Assembly (NCBI RefSeq): GCF_019774615.1
Contig: NZ_CP081497.1
Coordinates: 1 to 64,000 of the forward strand
Reading direction: 5' to 3'
Origin: Streptomyces sp. BHT-5-2
GTDB lineage: Bacteria > Actinomycetota > Actinomycetes > Streptomycetales > Streptomycetaceae
DNA length: 64,000 nucleotides
In this document: positions 51,522 to 60,174 of the stretch, piece by piece
Layout: each line of letters opens with the position of its first letter
Numbering within the stretch: position 1 is the first letter of the stretch
Made by a program: the position numbers and the translations under genes
The notes under the pieces: generated by a model
What the model saw: only the letters and a program-made list of their open reading frames with translations
The model's database searches: none
Told to the model about the DNA's origin: nothing

Positions 51522-52361
51522 TCAGCCGGTCGCCGCGTCCAGCACGGGAATCAACTGCTCCTCCTCGTAGGCGAGATGGGCCTCCAGTTCGCCCGTCAGC
51601 CGCTCGACCTCGGCCCGGATGCCGCCGGGTGCCGCGTCCGGCTCGGCCAGCGTCCGGCGCAGCTCTTCCAGGAGCGCGGCGATGCTCTGGTGCTCGGCGT
51701 CCAGCCGGTCCAGCACCGGGGCGAGGTCCGGGCGGTGGCGGCGGAGCGCGGGGAACATCATGCGGTCCTCGCCGGTGTGGTGGTTGTCCAGGCCCTGGCA
51801 CAGCGTCAGGCAGTTGATCCGCAGCTGCGCGCCGAGCACGGAGCCGGAGTTCGCCAACTCCCTGCGGAGAGTGGCGATCTCGCGCCGGAAGCCGTCGTGG
51901 ACGAGGCGCACGCTCGCGCCCGGTGTCTCCCCGGCGAAGCGCGGCGGTCCGGCCTGCGCCGGGGTCAGCGCCACCACCGGGATGGTGCGTCGGGTCTTCG
52001 CCTGGTAGGCGGCCCAGCCCGGGTCGGCCTCGACGGCGCGGGCGAAGACCTCGTCGCGCTCCGCGCCGGTCAGCACCGTGGCCTCCGCCTCGTAGGTCAG
52101 GGGCCCGGTCTCGACGGTGACGCGGGGGTGGGCGACGAGGTTGTGGAACCACGCCGGGTGGTGCGGTGCGCCGCCGGCCGAGGCGATGACGAGGATCCGC
52201 TCCCCGTCGGGGAGATAGCCGACCGGGGTGGTGTGCCGGGCGCCGGAGCGGGCGCCGGTGGTGGTCAGCAGGACCAGCCGGCCGCCTTCGAAGGGGCCGC
52301 CGACCCGGCCGGCGTTGGCCCGGAACTCGGCGATGACCTGCTGGTTGAAGTCATGGGGCAT
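51522..52361 (-). CDS. Ddn-type oxidoreductase fused to hemerythrin domain
   Basis: 279 residues. The N-terminal ~135 residues are a deazaflavin-dependent nitroreductase (Ddn) domain: FEGGRLVLLTTTGARSGARH, PVGYLPDGERILVIASAGGA, PAWFHNLVAHPRVTVE and YQAKTRRTIPVVALT. After a short linker comes a hemerythrin HHE domain with the iron ligands in HDGFRREI, GLDNHHTGEDRMMFP, LDAEHQSIAALLEE and HLAYEEEQLIP. One polypeptide thus joins an F420 flavin-type and a di-iron centre, suggesting redox or oxygen handling. ATG 52361 fits the family start. Confidence 0.87.
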   Translation of the reverse strand: MPHDFNQQVIAEFRANAGRVGGPFEGGRLVLLTTTGARSGARHTTPVGYLPDGERILVIASAGGAPHHPAWFHNLVAHPRVTVETGPLTYEAEATVLTGAERDEVFARAVEADPGWAAYQAKTRRTIPVVALTPAQAGPPRFAGETPGASVRLVHDGFRREIATLRRELANSGSVLGAQLRINCLTLCQGLDNHHTGEDRMMFPALRRHRPDLAPVLDRLDAEHQSIAALLEELRRTLAEPDAAPGGIRAEVERLTGELEAHLAYEEEQLIPVLDAATG

Positions 52362-53102
52362 GAAGGGTGCGTCTCCAGGGGGGAAGTGCCCAGGGCGAGG
52401 CCGCGTGGGCATGACGAAGTCACCGCACGACGGCGGCGGTGCGGCGCGGCAGGGCGCGGCACGACGGCAGGCGTGGTGCGGGAAGTGAAAGCGCGCGCGG
52501 AACGGCCGCGCGGAGAAGAGGGGATGGCGCGCGCCTGATGCGCGCGGAAGAAGAGGTGGGAGGGGCAGCGGCGGGTCTCTCACCCGCCGCGCGGTCACGA
52601 AGTGACCGGGTGCCTCACTCGCTCATGGCCCATGGCCGACCCGGTAGTCACGGCCGCAACGGTACGTGCACAGACGTGCGAAGGCAATTTCCGGACCTGC
52701 GCGGTGGTCGGCTCCCGGCGTCCTTCCGCACCGCCCTCTTCGTCCACGCCATGGCCGCCGCCGCGATCCGCACCGGGATCGGGGCGCAGCCGAACCGCTG
52801 GAAGGTGCCGCCGCGGACCGGCCGGGTCAGCCCGTCCTCGATGGCGCGGATGTTGCCGGTGCAGTCGTGACCACCGCCCAGCCGCGCGGATGGGCGGCGG
52901 TCAGCGCGTCGGCGCCGGTGGAGACGGTGTCCGCCCCGAGCTTGCGGGCCGGGCACGCACCGGGGCCGGTCACCCCCTGATCGGCGCCGCCCGGCCCCCG
53001 CTAAAGTCGCCTCACCACAGCAGACCAGGGCAGACCGGCACAGACGCCACCGCTGCCGCGGGTTCCGGGGGCGACCGCCCCGGGGGGAGGACGAACCATC
53101 AC
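52362..53102. other. Intergenic 741 bp with possible gene remnant
   Basis: The first ~240 bp are repetitive CGCGCG-rich sequence with no gene. On the minus strand about 52660-52985 shows coding-like GC3 in two frames (PARKLGADTVSTGADALTAA, then after a shift CTGNIRAIEDGLTRPVRGGT), which reads like a frameshifted remnant I cannot name. The promoter of the Mrr-TerD gene should lie in the last 100 bp (CACAGCAGACCAGGGCAGAC region). Confidence 0.35.
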
Positions 53103-55199
53103 ATGAGCCGCCGTTCCCAGGGATTACTCGGCGTCTGGGCCGAGGCACAGCGCCGGCAGCAGCGCCAGGCCGAGGCCGCACACCGCGCACGGCTGCAACA
53201 GCAGCGGGAACAGGAGCGGCAGGCCAGGGCCGCCGAACGCGCCATGGCCCGTATGCACCGCGAACGGCAGAGCGCCTACCGCCGGCAGCGCGAGGCCGAC
53301 GCCCGCCGCCGCACCGAGGAGATCGACGCCCGCGTCGCCGCCCTCACTGGCCTGCTCGCCGACGGCTGCCGGGCCCCCGCCTTCACCGCCGACGCCCTGC
53401 TCCGCCCCGAAAGCGTCGAACCGTTCGCCCCCGGCGCACTGGCCGCCCCGGTGCCCATGCCCGACCCGGCCCGCTACCAGGTGCCCACCGGCGGCATGCG
53501 CTCCGGCACCCGCCGCGACCGCGACCGCCAGGAGGCCCGCGCCCGCTTCGAACAGGACTGGTACGCCGCCCAGGCCGCCGAGGCCCGCCGTCAGGCCCAA
53601 CTCGCCGCCTACCGACGGCAGTACGACCAGTGGGCGGCCGGCGCCCTGGACGAGATCCGCCGGCACAACGCCGGCGTCCAGGAACTGGTCGCGGGCCTGC
53701 GCGCCGGCGACGCGGACGCCGTCGTGCAGTACTTCTCCGCCGCCCTCTACTCCGGCACGTCCTGGCCCGAGGGCTTCCCCCGACAGCTCAGCGCCGGCTA
53801 CGACACCGCCGCCCGCCGGCTCGTCCTCGACTGGGAACTGCCCGGCCACGACGTCGTCCCCGCCGTCAAGGCCGTCCGCTACCTGCCCACCGCCGACGAG
53901 GAGCGCGAGACCGCCCGCCCGGCCGCCCAGCGCCGGGCGCTCTACCGGGAGGTGCTCGCCCAGAGCATGCTGCTGGTCCTGCGCGACCTCTTCGCCGCCG
54001 ACACCTACGGAGCCCTGGACTCGGTGGAGCTCAACGGCTTCGTCGACGACGTCGACCCGGTCACCGGCCGCCCCGCCACCATCTTCCTGGCCAGCGTCCT
54101 GGCCCCCCGGAGCGACCTCGCCTCCTACCACCTGGATCAGGTCAGCGCCCCCGACTGCCTCACCGACGGACTGCGCGGCAGGCTCTCCGCCCGCCCCGAC
54201 CAGCGCACCCCGGTCCGCCCCGGACGGCGGCCGGACGACATCGCCGGCGGCGCGGTGGTCTCCCACGGCACCGACGGCGAACCGGACCTCCTCGCCATGG
54301 ACCCGCTCGTCTTCGAGCAGCTGATCGCCGAGCTGTTCCGCGCCATGGGGATGCACGCGGTCACCACCCAGCGGTCCGGCGACGGCGGCATCGACGTGGA
54401 CGCACTGGACCCCGACCCGATCCGCGGCGGCAAGATCGTGGTGCAGGTCAAGCGCTACCGCAACACCGTCCCGCCGTCCGCCGTCCGCGACCTCTACGGC
54501 ACCGTCCAGTCCGAAGGTGCCAACAAGGGCGTGCTGGTGACGACCTCCCAGTTCGGGCCCGGCGCCCACGGCTTCGCCCAGGGCAAGCCGCTCACCCTCG
54601 TCGCCGGCCCGGAACTCGTCGACCTGCTCGGCCGGCACGGGCTGCGCGGCCGCCTCGGCCCCGGCGACGCCACTCCCGGCGCGCCCGCCGCCCCAGACCC
54701 CACCGAGCCCGCCCCGGACCACACCGTCCTCGCCATGAACTGGTCCGGCGCGGCCGCCCTCGACGTCTGCGCTCTGGTCTGCAAGGGCACCACCGTGCTC
54801 GACGACGACCACTTCGTCTTCTTCAACAACCCGGCCACGCCGGACGGTTCGGTGCGGATGCTGGCCGGCGTGACGGAGGACCGCGCGGCCCTGCGGGTGC
54901 GGTTCGAGGAGCTGCCGGCGGACGCCGACCGGCTGGTCCTGGTCGCCGCGGTCGACCCGGAGACCGACCCGGACGGCGACCTCGGCGGCTTCACCGACGC
55001 CCGGATCAGGCTGCTGGACGCCGCCGGTACCGAACTCGACCGGCTGCCGGTCTCCGACGGGCGCCCCGGTGAGCGCGCCCTGGTCCTCGGCGCGTTCCGC
55101 CGCCGCGCGGGCGGCGACTGGGACTTCGTCCTCGGCGGCAAGGGCTACCCCGGCGGCCTGGCCGCTTTGGTCGCCGACTTCGGCATCGAGGTGACCTGA
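53103..55199 (+). CDS. Coiled-coil / Mrr-type nuclease / TerD fusion protein
   Basis: 698 residues. Residues 8-90 and 130-195 are Arg/Glu/Gln/Ala-rich coiled coils (RRQQRQAEAAHRARLQQQRE; EQDWYAAQAAEARRQAQLAA). A middle region (210-380) is unassigned. At about 395-520 is an Mrr/restriction-endonuclease-like PD-(D/E)xK domain: DPLVFEQLIAELFRAMGMHA, GDGGIDVDALDPDPIRGGKI, VVQVKRYRNTVPPSAVRDLY. The C-terminal ~160 residues are a TerD-like domain (FVFFNNPATPDGSV, DADRLVLVAAVDPETDP, FTDARIRLLDAAGTELDRLP, FRRRAGGDWDFVLGGKGYPG). Intact catalytic motifs and TerD acidic metal-site residues are seen. Function is likely stress response or defence. Confidence 0.88.
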   Translation: MSRRSQGLLGVWAEAQRRQQRQAEAAHRARLQQQREQERQARAAERAMARMHRERQSAYRRQREADARRRTEEIDARVAALTGLLADGCRAPAFTADALLRPESVEPFAPGALAAPVPMPDPARYQVPTGGMRSGTRRDRDRQEARARFEQDWYAAQAAEARRQAQLAAYRRQYDQWAAGALDEIRRHNAGVQELVAGLRAGDADAVVQYFSAALYSGTSWPEGFPRQLSAGYDTAARRLVLDWELPGHDVVPAVKAVRYLPTADEERETARPAAQRRALYREVLAQSMLLVLRDLFAADTYGALDSVELNGFVDDVDPVTGRPATIFLASVLAPRSDLASYHLDQVSAPDCLTDGLRGRLSARPDQRTPVRPGRRPDDIAGGAVVSHGTDGEPDLLAMDPLVFEQLIAELFRAMGMHAVTTQRSGDGGIDVDALDPDPIRGGKIVVQVKRYRNTVPPSAVRDLYGTVQSEGANKGVLVTTSQFGPGAHGFAQGKPLTLVAGPELVDLLGRHGLRGRLGPGDATPGAPAAPDPTEPAPDHTVLAMNWSGAAALDVCALVCKGTTVLDDDHFVFFNNPATPDGSVRMLAGVTEDRAALRVRFEELPADADRLVLVAAVDPETDPDGDLGGFTDARIRLLDAAGTELDRLPVSDGRPGERALVLGAFRRRAGGDWDFVLGGKGYPGGLAALVADFGIEVT

Positions 55200-55213
55200 G
55201 ACCGTCGCCCGGA

Positions 55214-55560
55214 TCACTTCTGCCACAGCCGGGCGAGCACGTCGTCGAGACCGCGGGCCGGTCCTGGTGCGGGGCGTGGTCGGTACCCGGCACCCGCACA
55301 CGGCGGGCGCCGATCATCTCCGCGAGGTACTCCCCGCACGCCGCCGGCGCATCGCCGACGAACGCCCGGCAGTCGGGGTGGGCGGTCTTCCACGTCCCGT
55401 TGACGACGGTCCTGGGCAATCTGGGCCCGAGCCGGCGGTCCGCCGCGCCGTACGAGTACCCGACCGGGTGGGCCGCGGCCCGGCCGGCGGCCGCTGCCCG
55501 GCGAAGCACTCGGCGCCCCAACTCATCGTGCCGGGCACCAACAGCGCCCGCGGCGCACCG
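55214..55560 (-). pseudogene. Alpha/beta-hydrolase remnant
   Basis: Minus strand, two pieces. LVPGTMSWGAECFAGQ resembles a hydrolase N-terminus. In other frames the C-terminal part reads CRAFVGDAPAACGEYLAEMI, ARRVRVPGTDHAPHQDRP, then after a shift LDDVLARLWQK and a stop at 55214. The nucleophile-elbow region and most of the core are missing. A decayed gene with a large deletion and at least one frameshift. Confidence 0.55.
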
Positions 55561-55985
55561 GGCACCCCTCGTCCCACACCGTCACATGAAGCGGTTCCTC
55601 GCCCATACCGGGCCACCATGGACGCAGCGGGACGGCTGGTCTGGCTCAACAGACCGGGGGAGCTGTGGTGTTGGGGTGGGGGTCGGCCAACGGCTCTGTC
55701 GAACAGTCGCGTTGCGGCTGTGCGGACGGCCGCGGGGTGTGCGCCGATGCGGGGCTGAGGGGGGAGGGGATCTGACGAGCGGGCCGGGAGACGTCCGTCC
55801 AACGGGGTGGCGGGGCGGCGCGCCCGTCAGCCGGCCGGTCGGACGGCTGACGGCCGGCTCGGCGGCGGGACCGCGGGCGCCCGGTCGGGTGCTCGATCGG
55901 GCGCTCGGTCGGCCGTCCGGGGGAGAGCGCCGGACACCACCGCATACGGTCATTTCCGGCCCGATATGACTGGTATCTGTCGAGG
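55561..55985. other. Non-coding stretch before CapA gene
   Basis: No gene supported. It holds loosely repeated CGGTCGG/CTCGATCGGGCG blocks (about 55880-55920). The CapA promoter probably lies in the last 60 bp (TATGACTGGTATCTG). Confidence 0.4.
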
Positions 55986-57257
55986 ATGAGTGCGTTCACC
56001 CGGTATGCGTTATCCGTTCTGCTCGCCGCACTGGCCGTCGGCTGCGGCACCCTGCCCGACGCCCGGCGGCCCGCACCGCGATCCGCCCCCGCGCACACCA
56101 CGCACCGCCCCACCGCACCGTCGGCCCCGCCCCGCCGCGCCGGAATCCGCCCGGCCGGAGCCGCCCCGAGCAGGCCGTTCACCCTGCTTGCCGCCGGTGA
56201 TGTCATCCCCGCCCACCCCGAGGCGCTCGGCCGGGCGCAGGGCGACGCGCCGATGGCCGGCGGCTACGACTTCCGGCCGATGCTCCGCGGCATCGCACCC
56301 GTCGTCCGCGCCGCCGACCTGGCGCTGTGCCACCTGGAGGCCCCGCTCGGCACGCTCGACGGCCCGTTCACCGGCTATCCGGACCTCCAGGCCCCGCCGC
56401 AGGTCGCCACCGCCCTCAAGGCCACCGGCTTCGACTCCTGCGCCACCGCCACCGAGCACGCCCTCGACCAGGGCAGGGGCGGGGTGGTCCGGACCCTCGA
56501 CGCCCTGGACACCGTCGGCCTGCGGCACACCGGTACCGCCCGGGACGCCGCCGAGGCCGCCCGCCCCACCCTGCTGCGCACCCCCGGCGGCGCGGTGGTG
56601 GCCCACCTCGCCTACGCCGACGGCACCGAGGGCGCCCGCCCCCCGAAGGACGCGCCGTGGGCGATCAGTCCCCTCGATCCCGGGCGGATCCTCGCGGACG
56701 CCCGGGCGGCCCGCCGGGCCGGCGCCGACGTGGTGGTCGTCAGCCCCTACTGGGGCACCGAGTACCACACCGCCCCCGACGCCCGGCAGCGCCGCCTGGC
56801 CCGCATCCTCACCGCCGCCCGCAGCGACGGCCGCCCCGACGTCGACCTGATCGTCGGCAGTCACACCCACACGCCCCAGCCGATCGAGAAGATCCATGGC
56901 ACCTGGGTCGTCCGGACACCGGACGGCCGACGGGCAGAGGGCGAGATGCACGACACCGGCACCTGGGTCGCCTACGGGCTGGGCGACCTCATGGGAGGCA
57001 CCCACCACGACGGGAGCGGCAGGATGAGCGCGGCCGCCCGCTTCACCTTCGCCCCGCCGGCCACCCCAGGTGATCGCTGGAAGATCACCAAGGCCGAATT
57101 CGTCCCGCTCTGGTGGGACGCCCGGGCGGGCCGCGTGCTGGACGTGGACAAGGCGATCAAGGCCGGACGCCCCGACCTCAAGCCCGTCCGCCAACGCATC
57201 CGGCAACTGGTCCTGAGCGGACACGCAGCCAAGGCCGGCCTGACCATGGCCGGATAA
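55986..57257 (+). CDS. CapA-family lipoprotein (metallophosphatase-like)
   Basis: 423 residues. Lipobox LAVGCG (Cys20) after a hydrophobic signal marks a lipoprotein; a Pro/Ala-rich linker follows. The CapA/PgsA fold is shown by FTLLAAGDVIPAHPEALGRA, DLALCHLEAPLG, VVSPYWGTEYHTAPDARQRR and DLIVGSHTHTPQPIEKIHGT and YGLGDLMGG. CapA-type proteins take part in poly-gamma-glutamate or related cell-surface polymer metabolism. No capB/capC gene is nearby. Codon use is ordinary. Confidence 0.88.
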   Translation: MSAFTRYALSVLLAALAVGCGTLPDARRPAPRSAPAHTTHRPTAPSAPPRRAGIRPAGAAPSRPFTLLAAGDVIPAHPEALGRAQGDAPMAGGYDFRPMLRGIAPVVRAADLALCHLEAPLGTLDGPFTGYPDLQAPPQVATALKATGFDSCATATEHALDQGRGGVVRTLDALDTVGLRHTGTARDAAEAARPTLLRTPGGAVVAHLAYADGTEGARPPKDAPWAISPLDPGRILADARAARRAGADVVVVSPYWGTEYHTAPDARQRRLARILTAARSDGRPDVDLIVGSHTHTPQPIEKIHGTWVVRTPDGRRAEGEMHDTGTWVAYGLGDLMGGTHHDGSGRMSAAARFTFAPPATPGDRWKITKAEFVPLWWDARAGRVLDVDKAIKAGRPDLKPVRQRIRQLVLSGHAAKAGLTMAG

Positions 57258-57403
57258 CGGCCAATGATCGACGGCCGGCTCGTACGGCGACGCCGACCCC
57301 CGGCAAGCGGAAGCCCGCACGACACAGCAGCGGCTCGCAAGCGTCCGTCCCCTCCCGCCAAGATGCCGAGTCCTGACGGGAGATGAGAAACAGAGCCCCC
57401 TGC

Positions 57404-57624
57404 CATGGTGCGCCGCTGTCATCGATCAAGCAGTTCCAGGTCACCTTCGACTCTGCGTGCGGGTCGGCACCGGACTCGTGGGTGAGGAGCGCCTGGCCAC
57501 TCTCGACGCCGAGTGCGCACGACTGCTTCCGCTCGGCGCGGTCCGCGTGCGACTGCTGTACGACGGCCACGATTCGGGCATCGTGATGCAGGACATCGAG
57601 GGCAACGAGTTCTGTATCGACTGA
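57404..57624 (+). pseudogene. VOC/glyoxalase-family gene with internal deletion
   Basis: The first piece SSIKQFQVTFD matches the N-terminus of a common Streptomyces VOC protein. At about 57450 the frame changes and the C-terminus follows: RVGTGLVGEERLATLDAECA, RLLPLGAVRVRLLYDGHDSG, IVMQDIEGNEFCID and a stop at 57624. The middle of the protein, roughly two thirds, is gone. So the gene was lost by deletion. Confidence 0.7.
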
Positions 57625-57748
57625 GCGTCCGCCCGAGGCGGAGCGCGGTCCTCCGGTAGGGGCCGGCGCCGGGGTGTGAAACCCTGGTGAGGGGCGACGT
57701 CCCCGCCGATGAGCAGATCGGCCAGGCCAGGAAAGGAGCCGGAGGGCA

Positions 57749-58369
57749 GTGAGCGAGAGTGCGGCCGTCCGGCCCCGCAACCCGCGTGGGCAGGGCGAGC
57801 GCCTGCGGGAGGAACTCCTGCGGGCGACCGAGCGCCTCCTTGAGGAGGTCGGCAGCGAGGACGCGCTGTCGCTGCGCGCGGTGGCCCGGGAGGCCGGGGT
57901 CGCCGCCCCGAGCATCTACCGGCACTTCGCCGACAAGACGGAGCTGGTCTGGGCCACCCTGGAGATCAGCTACGAGCGGCTGGCGCATGCCATGACCGAC
58001 GCCGCCGGGCAGGCCGACGAGGACGACCCGGTGGCCCGGTTGCGCGCGCAGCTGCGCGCCTACTGCCGCTACGCCATCGAGCACCCGGCCAACTACCGCC
58101 TGCTCTACGAGACCCGGCAGACCCCGGTCGGCCCCGAGCGGCTCGCCGGGCACCCGGCCGGGCTGCTGGTGCGCAGCTGGCACCACGCGCTGACCGCCTG
58201 CGAGGAGGCCGGCTGGCGGGTGCGGGGCTCGCGTTCCGAGGCGCCGTATCTGCTGTGGTCGGCGGTGCACGGCCGGGTCATGATCTGGCAGGTCCTGCCG
58301 AGCCGCAAGGACGCCAGTCGACTGGACGGATTCGTGGAGGAGTTGCTGCAGCTGCTGCTGGAGCGCTGA
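57749..58369 (+). CDS. TetR-family regulator
   Basis: 206 residues. HTH at about 22-68: GERLREELLRATERLLEEVG, ALSLRAVAREAGVAAPSIYR, HFADKTELVWATLE. The C-terminal domain (YRLLYETRQTPVGPERLAGH, WHHALTACEEAGWRV) is of the WHG type. GTG at 57749 follows GGAGGGCA. It sits directly upstream of the P450-ferredoxin-reductase genes on the same strand and is the likely regulator of them (inference). Confidence 0.88.
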   Translation: MSESAAVRPRNPRGQGERLREELLRATERLLEEVGSEDALSLRAVAREAGVAAPSIYRHFADKTELVWATLEISYERLAHAMTDAAGQADEDDPVARLRAQLRAYCRYAIEHPANYRLLYETRQTPVGPERLAGHPAGLLVRSWHHALTACEEAGWRVRGSRSEAPYLLWSAVHGRVMIWQVLPSRKDASRLDGFVEELLQLLLER

Positions 58370-58422
58370 ATCCCGGCGCCCTCCTCCGGCGCCCCCCTCT
58401 CGCCAAGATCCGAGGTCCCTCC

Positions 58423-58454
58423 GAGGCCCCGGCCGCATCGTCGGCCGGGGCCTC
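58423..58454 (+). terminator. Terminator after TetR gene
   Basis: GAGGCCCCGGCC pairs perfectly with GGCCGGGGCCTC across an 8-base loop, 54 bp after the TetR stop. Followed by GTCGCG, so no T-tract. Confidence 0.6.
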
Positions 58455-58554
58455 GTCGCGTATCCGCCGCCGGGCGGGCGTGCCGTTCCGCCGCCGGGTG
58501 GGTCGCGCTGTTCCGTTCCTCACGTTCCACCGGGAACCCCGCGGTGTTTACCCG

Positions 58555-58588
58555 ATCATTACGCATGTAAGTTTACGCTCGTTAGGCG
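58555..58588. promoter_or_regulatory. AT-rich operator candidate upstream of P450
   Basis: ATTACGCATGTAAGTTTACGC holds TTACGC twice and the dyad GTAAGTTTAC in an otherwise GC-rich region, 50-80 bp before the P450 start. A TetR-type operator or the promoter itself is likely. Confidence 0.45.
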
Positions 58589-58638
58589 AAGGATCGACGC
58601 ATGGCGCACACCCGACCGGTGTGCGCGCGAGGAGCGAG

Positions 58639-59868
58639 ATGACCGAGATGATCGACACGACAGTCCCCGCCGCCCCGGCACCGCTGCCCGTGGAACCTCC
58701 CAGCGGCTGCCCCTTCCACCCCCCGGCCGAGTTCGGCACCCTGCGCACCGAGGAGCCGATCTCCAGAATCTCGCTCCCCGACGGCAGTTGGGCCTGGCTG
58801 GCCACGCGCTACGCCGACATCCGCGCGATCCTCGGCGACACCCGCTTCAGCTCCGACACCACCCTCCACGGCTACCCGCTCAGCGGCATGACCGGCGGCG
58901 CCAACACCAAGAACCGCGGCTTCATCCGCATGGATCCGCCGGAGCACACCCGGCTCCGCCGGATGGTCACCCGCGAGTTCATGGTCAAGCGCGTCGAGGC
59001 GCTGCGCCCCGAGATCCAGCGCCTCACCGACGAGCTGTGCGACGCGATGGAGCGCCGCGCCGGCGAGCCGGTCGACCTGGTCGAGGCGCTCGCCCTGCCC
59101 GTCCCCTCGCTCGTCATCAGCCTGCTGCTGGGCGTCCCCTATGACGACCACGAAGTCTTCCAGCGGCTCACCGGCAAGCTGCTCTCCCGCACCATCGCCG
59201 ACGAGGAGCGCGAGGCAGCCCGTGCCGAACTCCGCGACTACCTCGATGCGTTGGTCACCGCCAAGGAGCAGGAGCCGGGCGACGACATCCTCGGCCGGCT
59301 GATCGTCGAGCAGCAGCGCACCGGCGAGATCAGCCACGCCGACGTCGCCGCCTTCGCCGCCCTGCTGCTGGTCGCCGGCCACGAGACCACCGCCAACATG
59401 ATCGGCCTCAGCGCCCTGACACTGATGCAGGACCCGGACGCCGCCGAGCGGCTCCGCCGGGACCCGGCGCTGATCCGCGGCGCCGTCGAGGAACTGCTGC
59501 GCTTCCACAGCATCATCCGCAACGGCCCCCGCCGGGTCGCCACCACCGACATCGAGGTCGGCGGACAGCTCATCCGCGCAGGTGAGGGCGTCGTGGCGGC
59601 GGTCCCGTCCGCCAACCGCGACGACAGCGTCTTCGAAGACCCCGACCGCCTGGACCTCGCCCGGCCCAACGCCCAGCACCATGTCGCCTTCGGGTACGGC
59701 ATCCACCAGTGCCTCGGCCAGGCCCTCGCCCGGGTCGAGCTCCAGGTCGTGATAGCCACCCTGCTCCGCCGTTTCCCCGCCATGCGGCCCGCCGTGCCCG
59801 TCGAGGAGATCCCCTTCCGCACGGACATGGCCATCTACGGCTGCCACTCCCTGCCTGTCACCTGGTGA
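58639..59868 (+). CDS. Cytochrome P450 (CYP105-like)
   Basis: 409 residues. N-terminus PSGCPFHPPAEFGTLRTEEP, I-helix LLVAGHETTANMIGL, ExxR VEELLRFHS and heme loop VAFGYGIHQCLGQALARVEL are intact. This N-terminal region and the heme loop resemble CYP105 enzymes. It is followed by a 3Fe-4S ferredoxin and a ferredoxin reductase, a complete electron chain. ATG 58639 with CGAGGAG upstream. Substrate unknown; CYP105s often hydroxylate xenobiotics or macrolides. Confidence 0.9.
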   Translation: MTEMIDTTVPAAPAPLPVEPPSGCPFHPPAEFGTLRTEEPISRISLPDGSWAWLATRYADIRAILGDTRFSSDTTLHGYPLSGMTGGANTKNRGFIRMDPPEHTRLRRMVTREFMVKRVEALRPEIQRLTDELCDAMERRAGEPVDLVEALALPVPSLVISLLLGVPYDDHEVFQRLTGKLLSRTIADEEREAARAELRDYLDALVTAKEQEPGDDILGRLIVEQQRTGEISHADVAAFAALLLVAGHETTANMIGLSALTLMQDPDAAERLRRDPALIRGAVEELLRFHSIIRNGPRRVATTDIEVGGQLIRAGEGVVAAVPSANRDDSVFEDPDRLDLARPNAQHHVAFGYGIHQCLGQALARVELQVVIATLLRRFPAMRPAVPVEEIPFRTDMAIYGCHSLPVTW

Positions 59869-59913
59869 CCGACCGAACTGACCGCACTGACCGAACTGAC
59901 CGAACTGACCGCA
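59869..59913. repeat. Tandem 9-bp repeats after P450 stop
   Basis: Units CTGACCGCA, CTGACCGAA, CTGACCGAA, CTGACCGCA run head to tail from 59878 to 59913, preceded by a degenerate copy that touches the P450 stop. A further degenerate ACCCACCGACCCGACC run follows to about 59960. Confidence 0.85.
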
Positions 59914-59979
59914 CCGGCCACACATGCCGACCCACCGGCCCGACCCACCGACCCGACCCATGCCCACGGAGCCACCACC

Positions 59980-60174
59980 ATGAAGATCACCCTTGACGCC
60001 GACAAGTGCTGCGCCGCCGGCCAGTGCGTGCTGATCGCCCCCGAGGTCTTCGACCAGCGGGACGAGGACGGCGTGGTCGTCCTCCTGGACGCCGAGCCGC
60101 CCGCCGGGCAGCACGCCGCGGTCCGCGAGGCGGCCGCCATCTGCCCGGCCGCCGTGATCGAGGTGCAGGAATGA
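59980..60174 (+). CDS. 3Fe-4S ferredoxin
   Basis: 64 residues. Cluster ligands Cys10, Cys16 and Cys55 appear in LDADKCCAAGQCVLIAPEVF and AAAICPAAVIEV; the extra Cys11 is not conserved. This spacing fits the short [3Fe-4S] ferredoxins that reduce CYP105 P450s. It is 111 bp after the P450 and overlaps the reductase by ATGA. Confidence 0.9.
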   Translation: MKITLDADKCCAAGQCVLIAPEVFDQRDEDGVVVLLDAEPPAGQHAAVREAAAICPAAVIEVQE

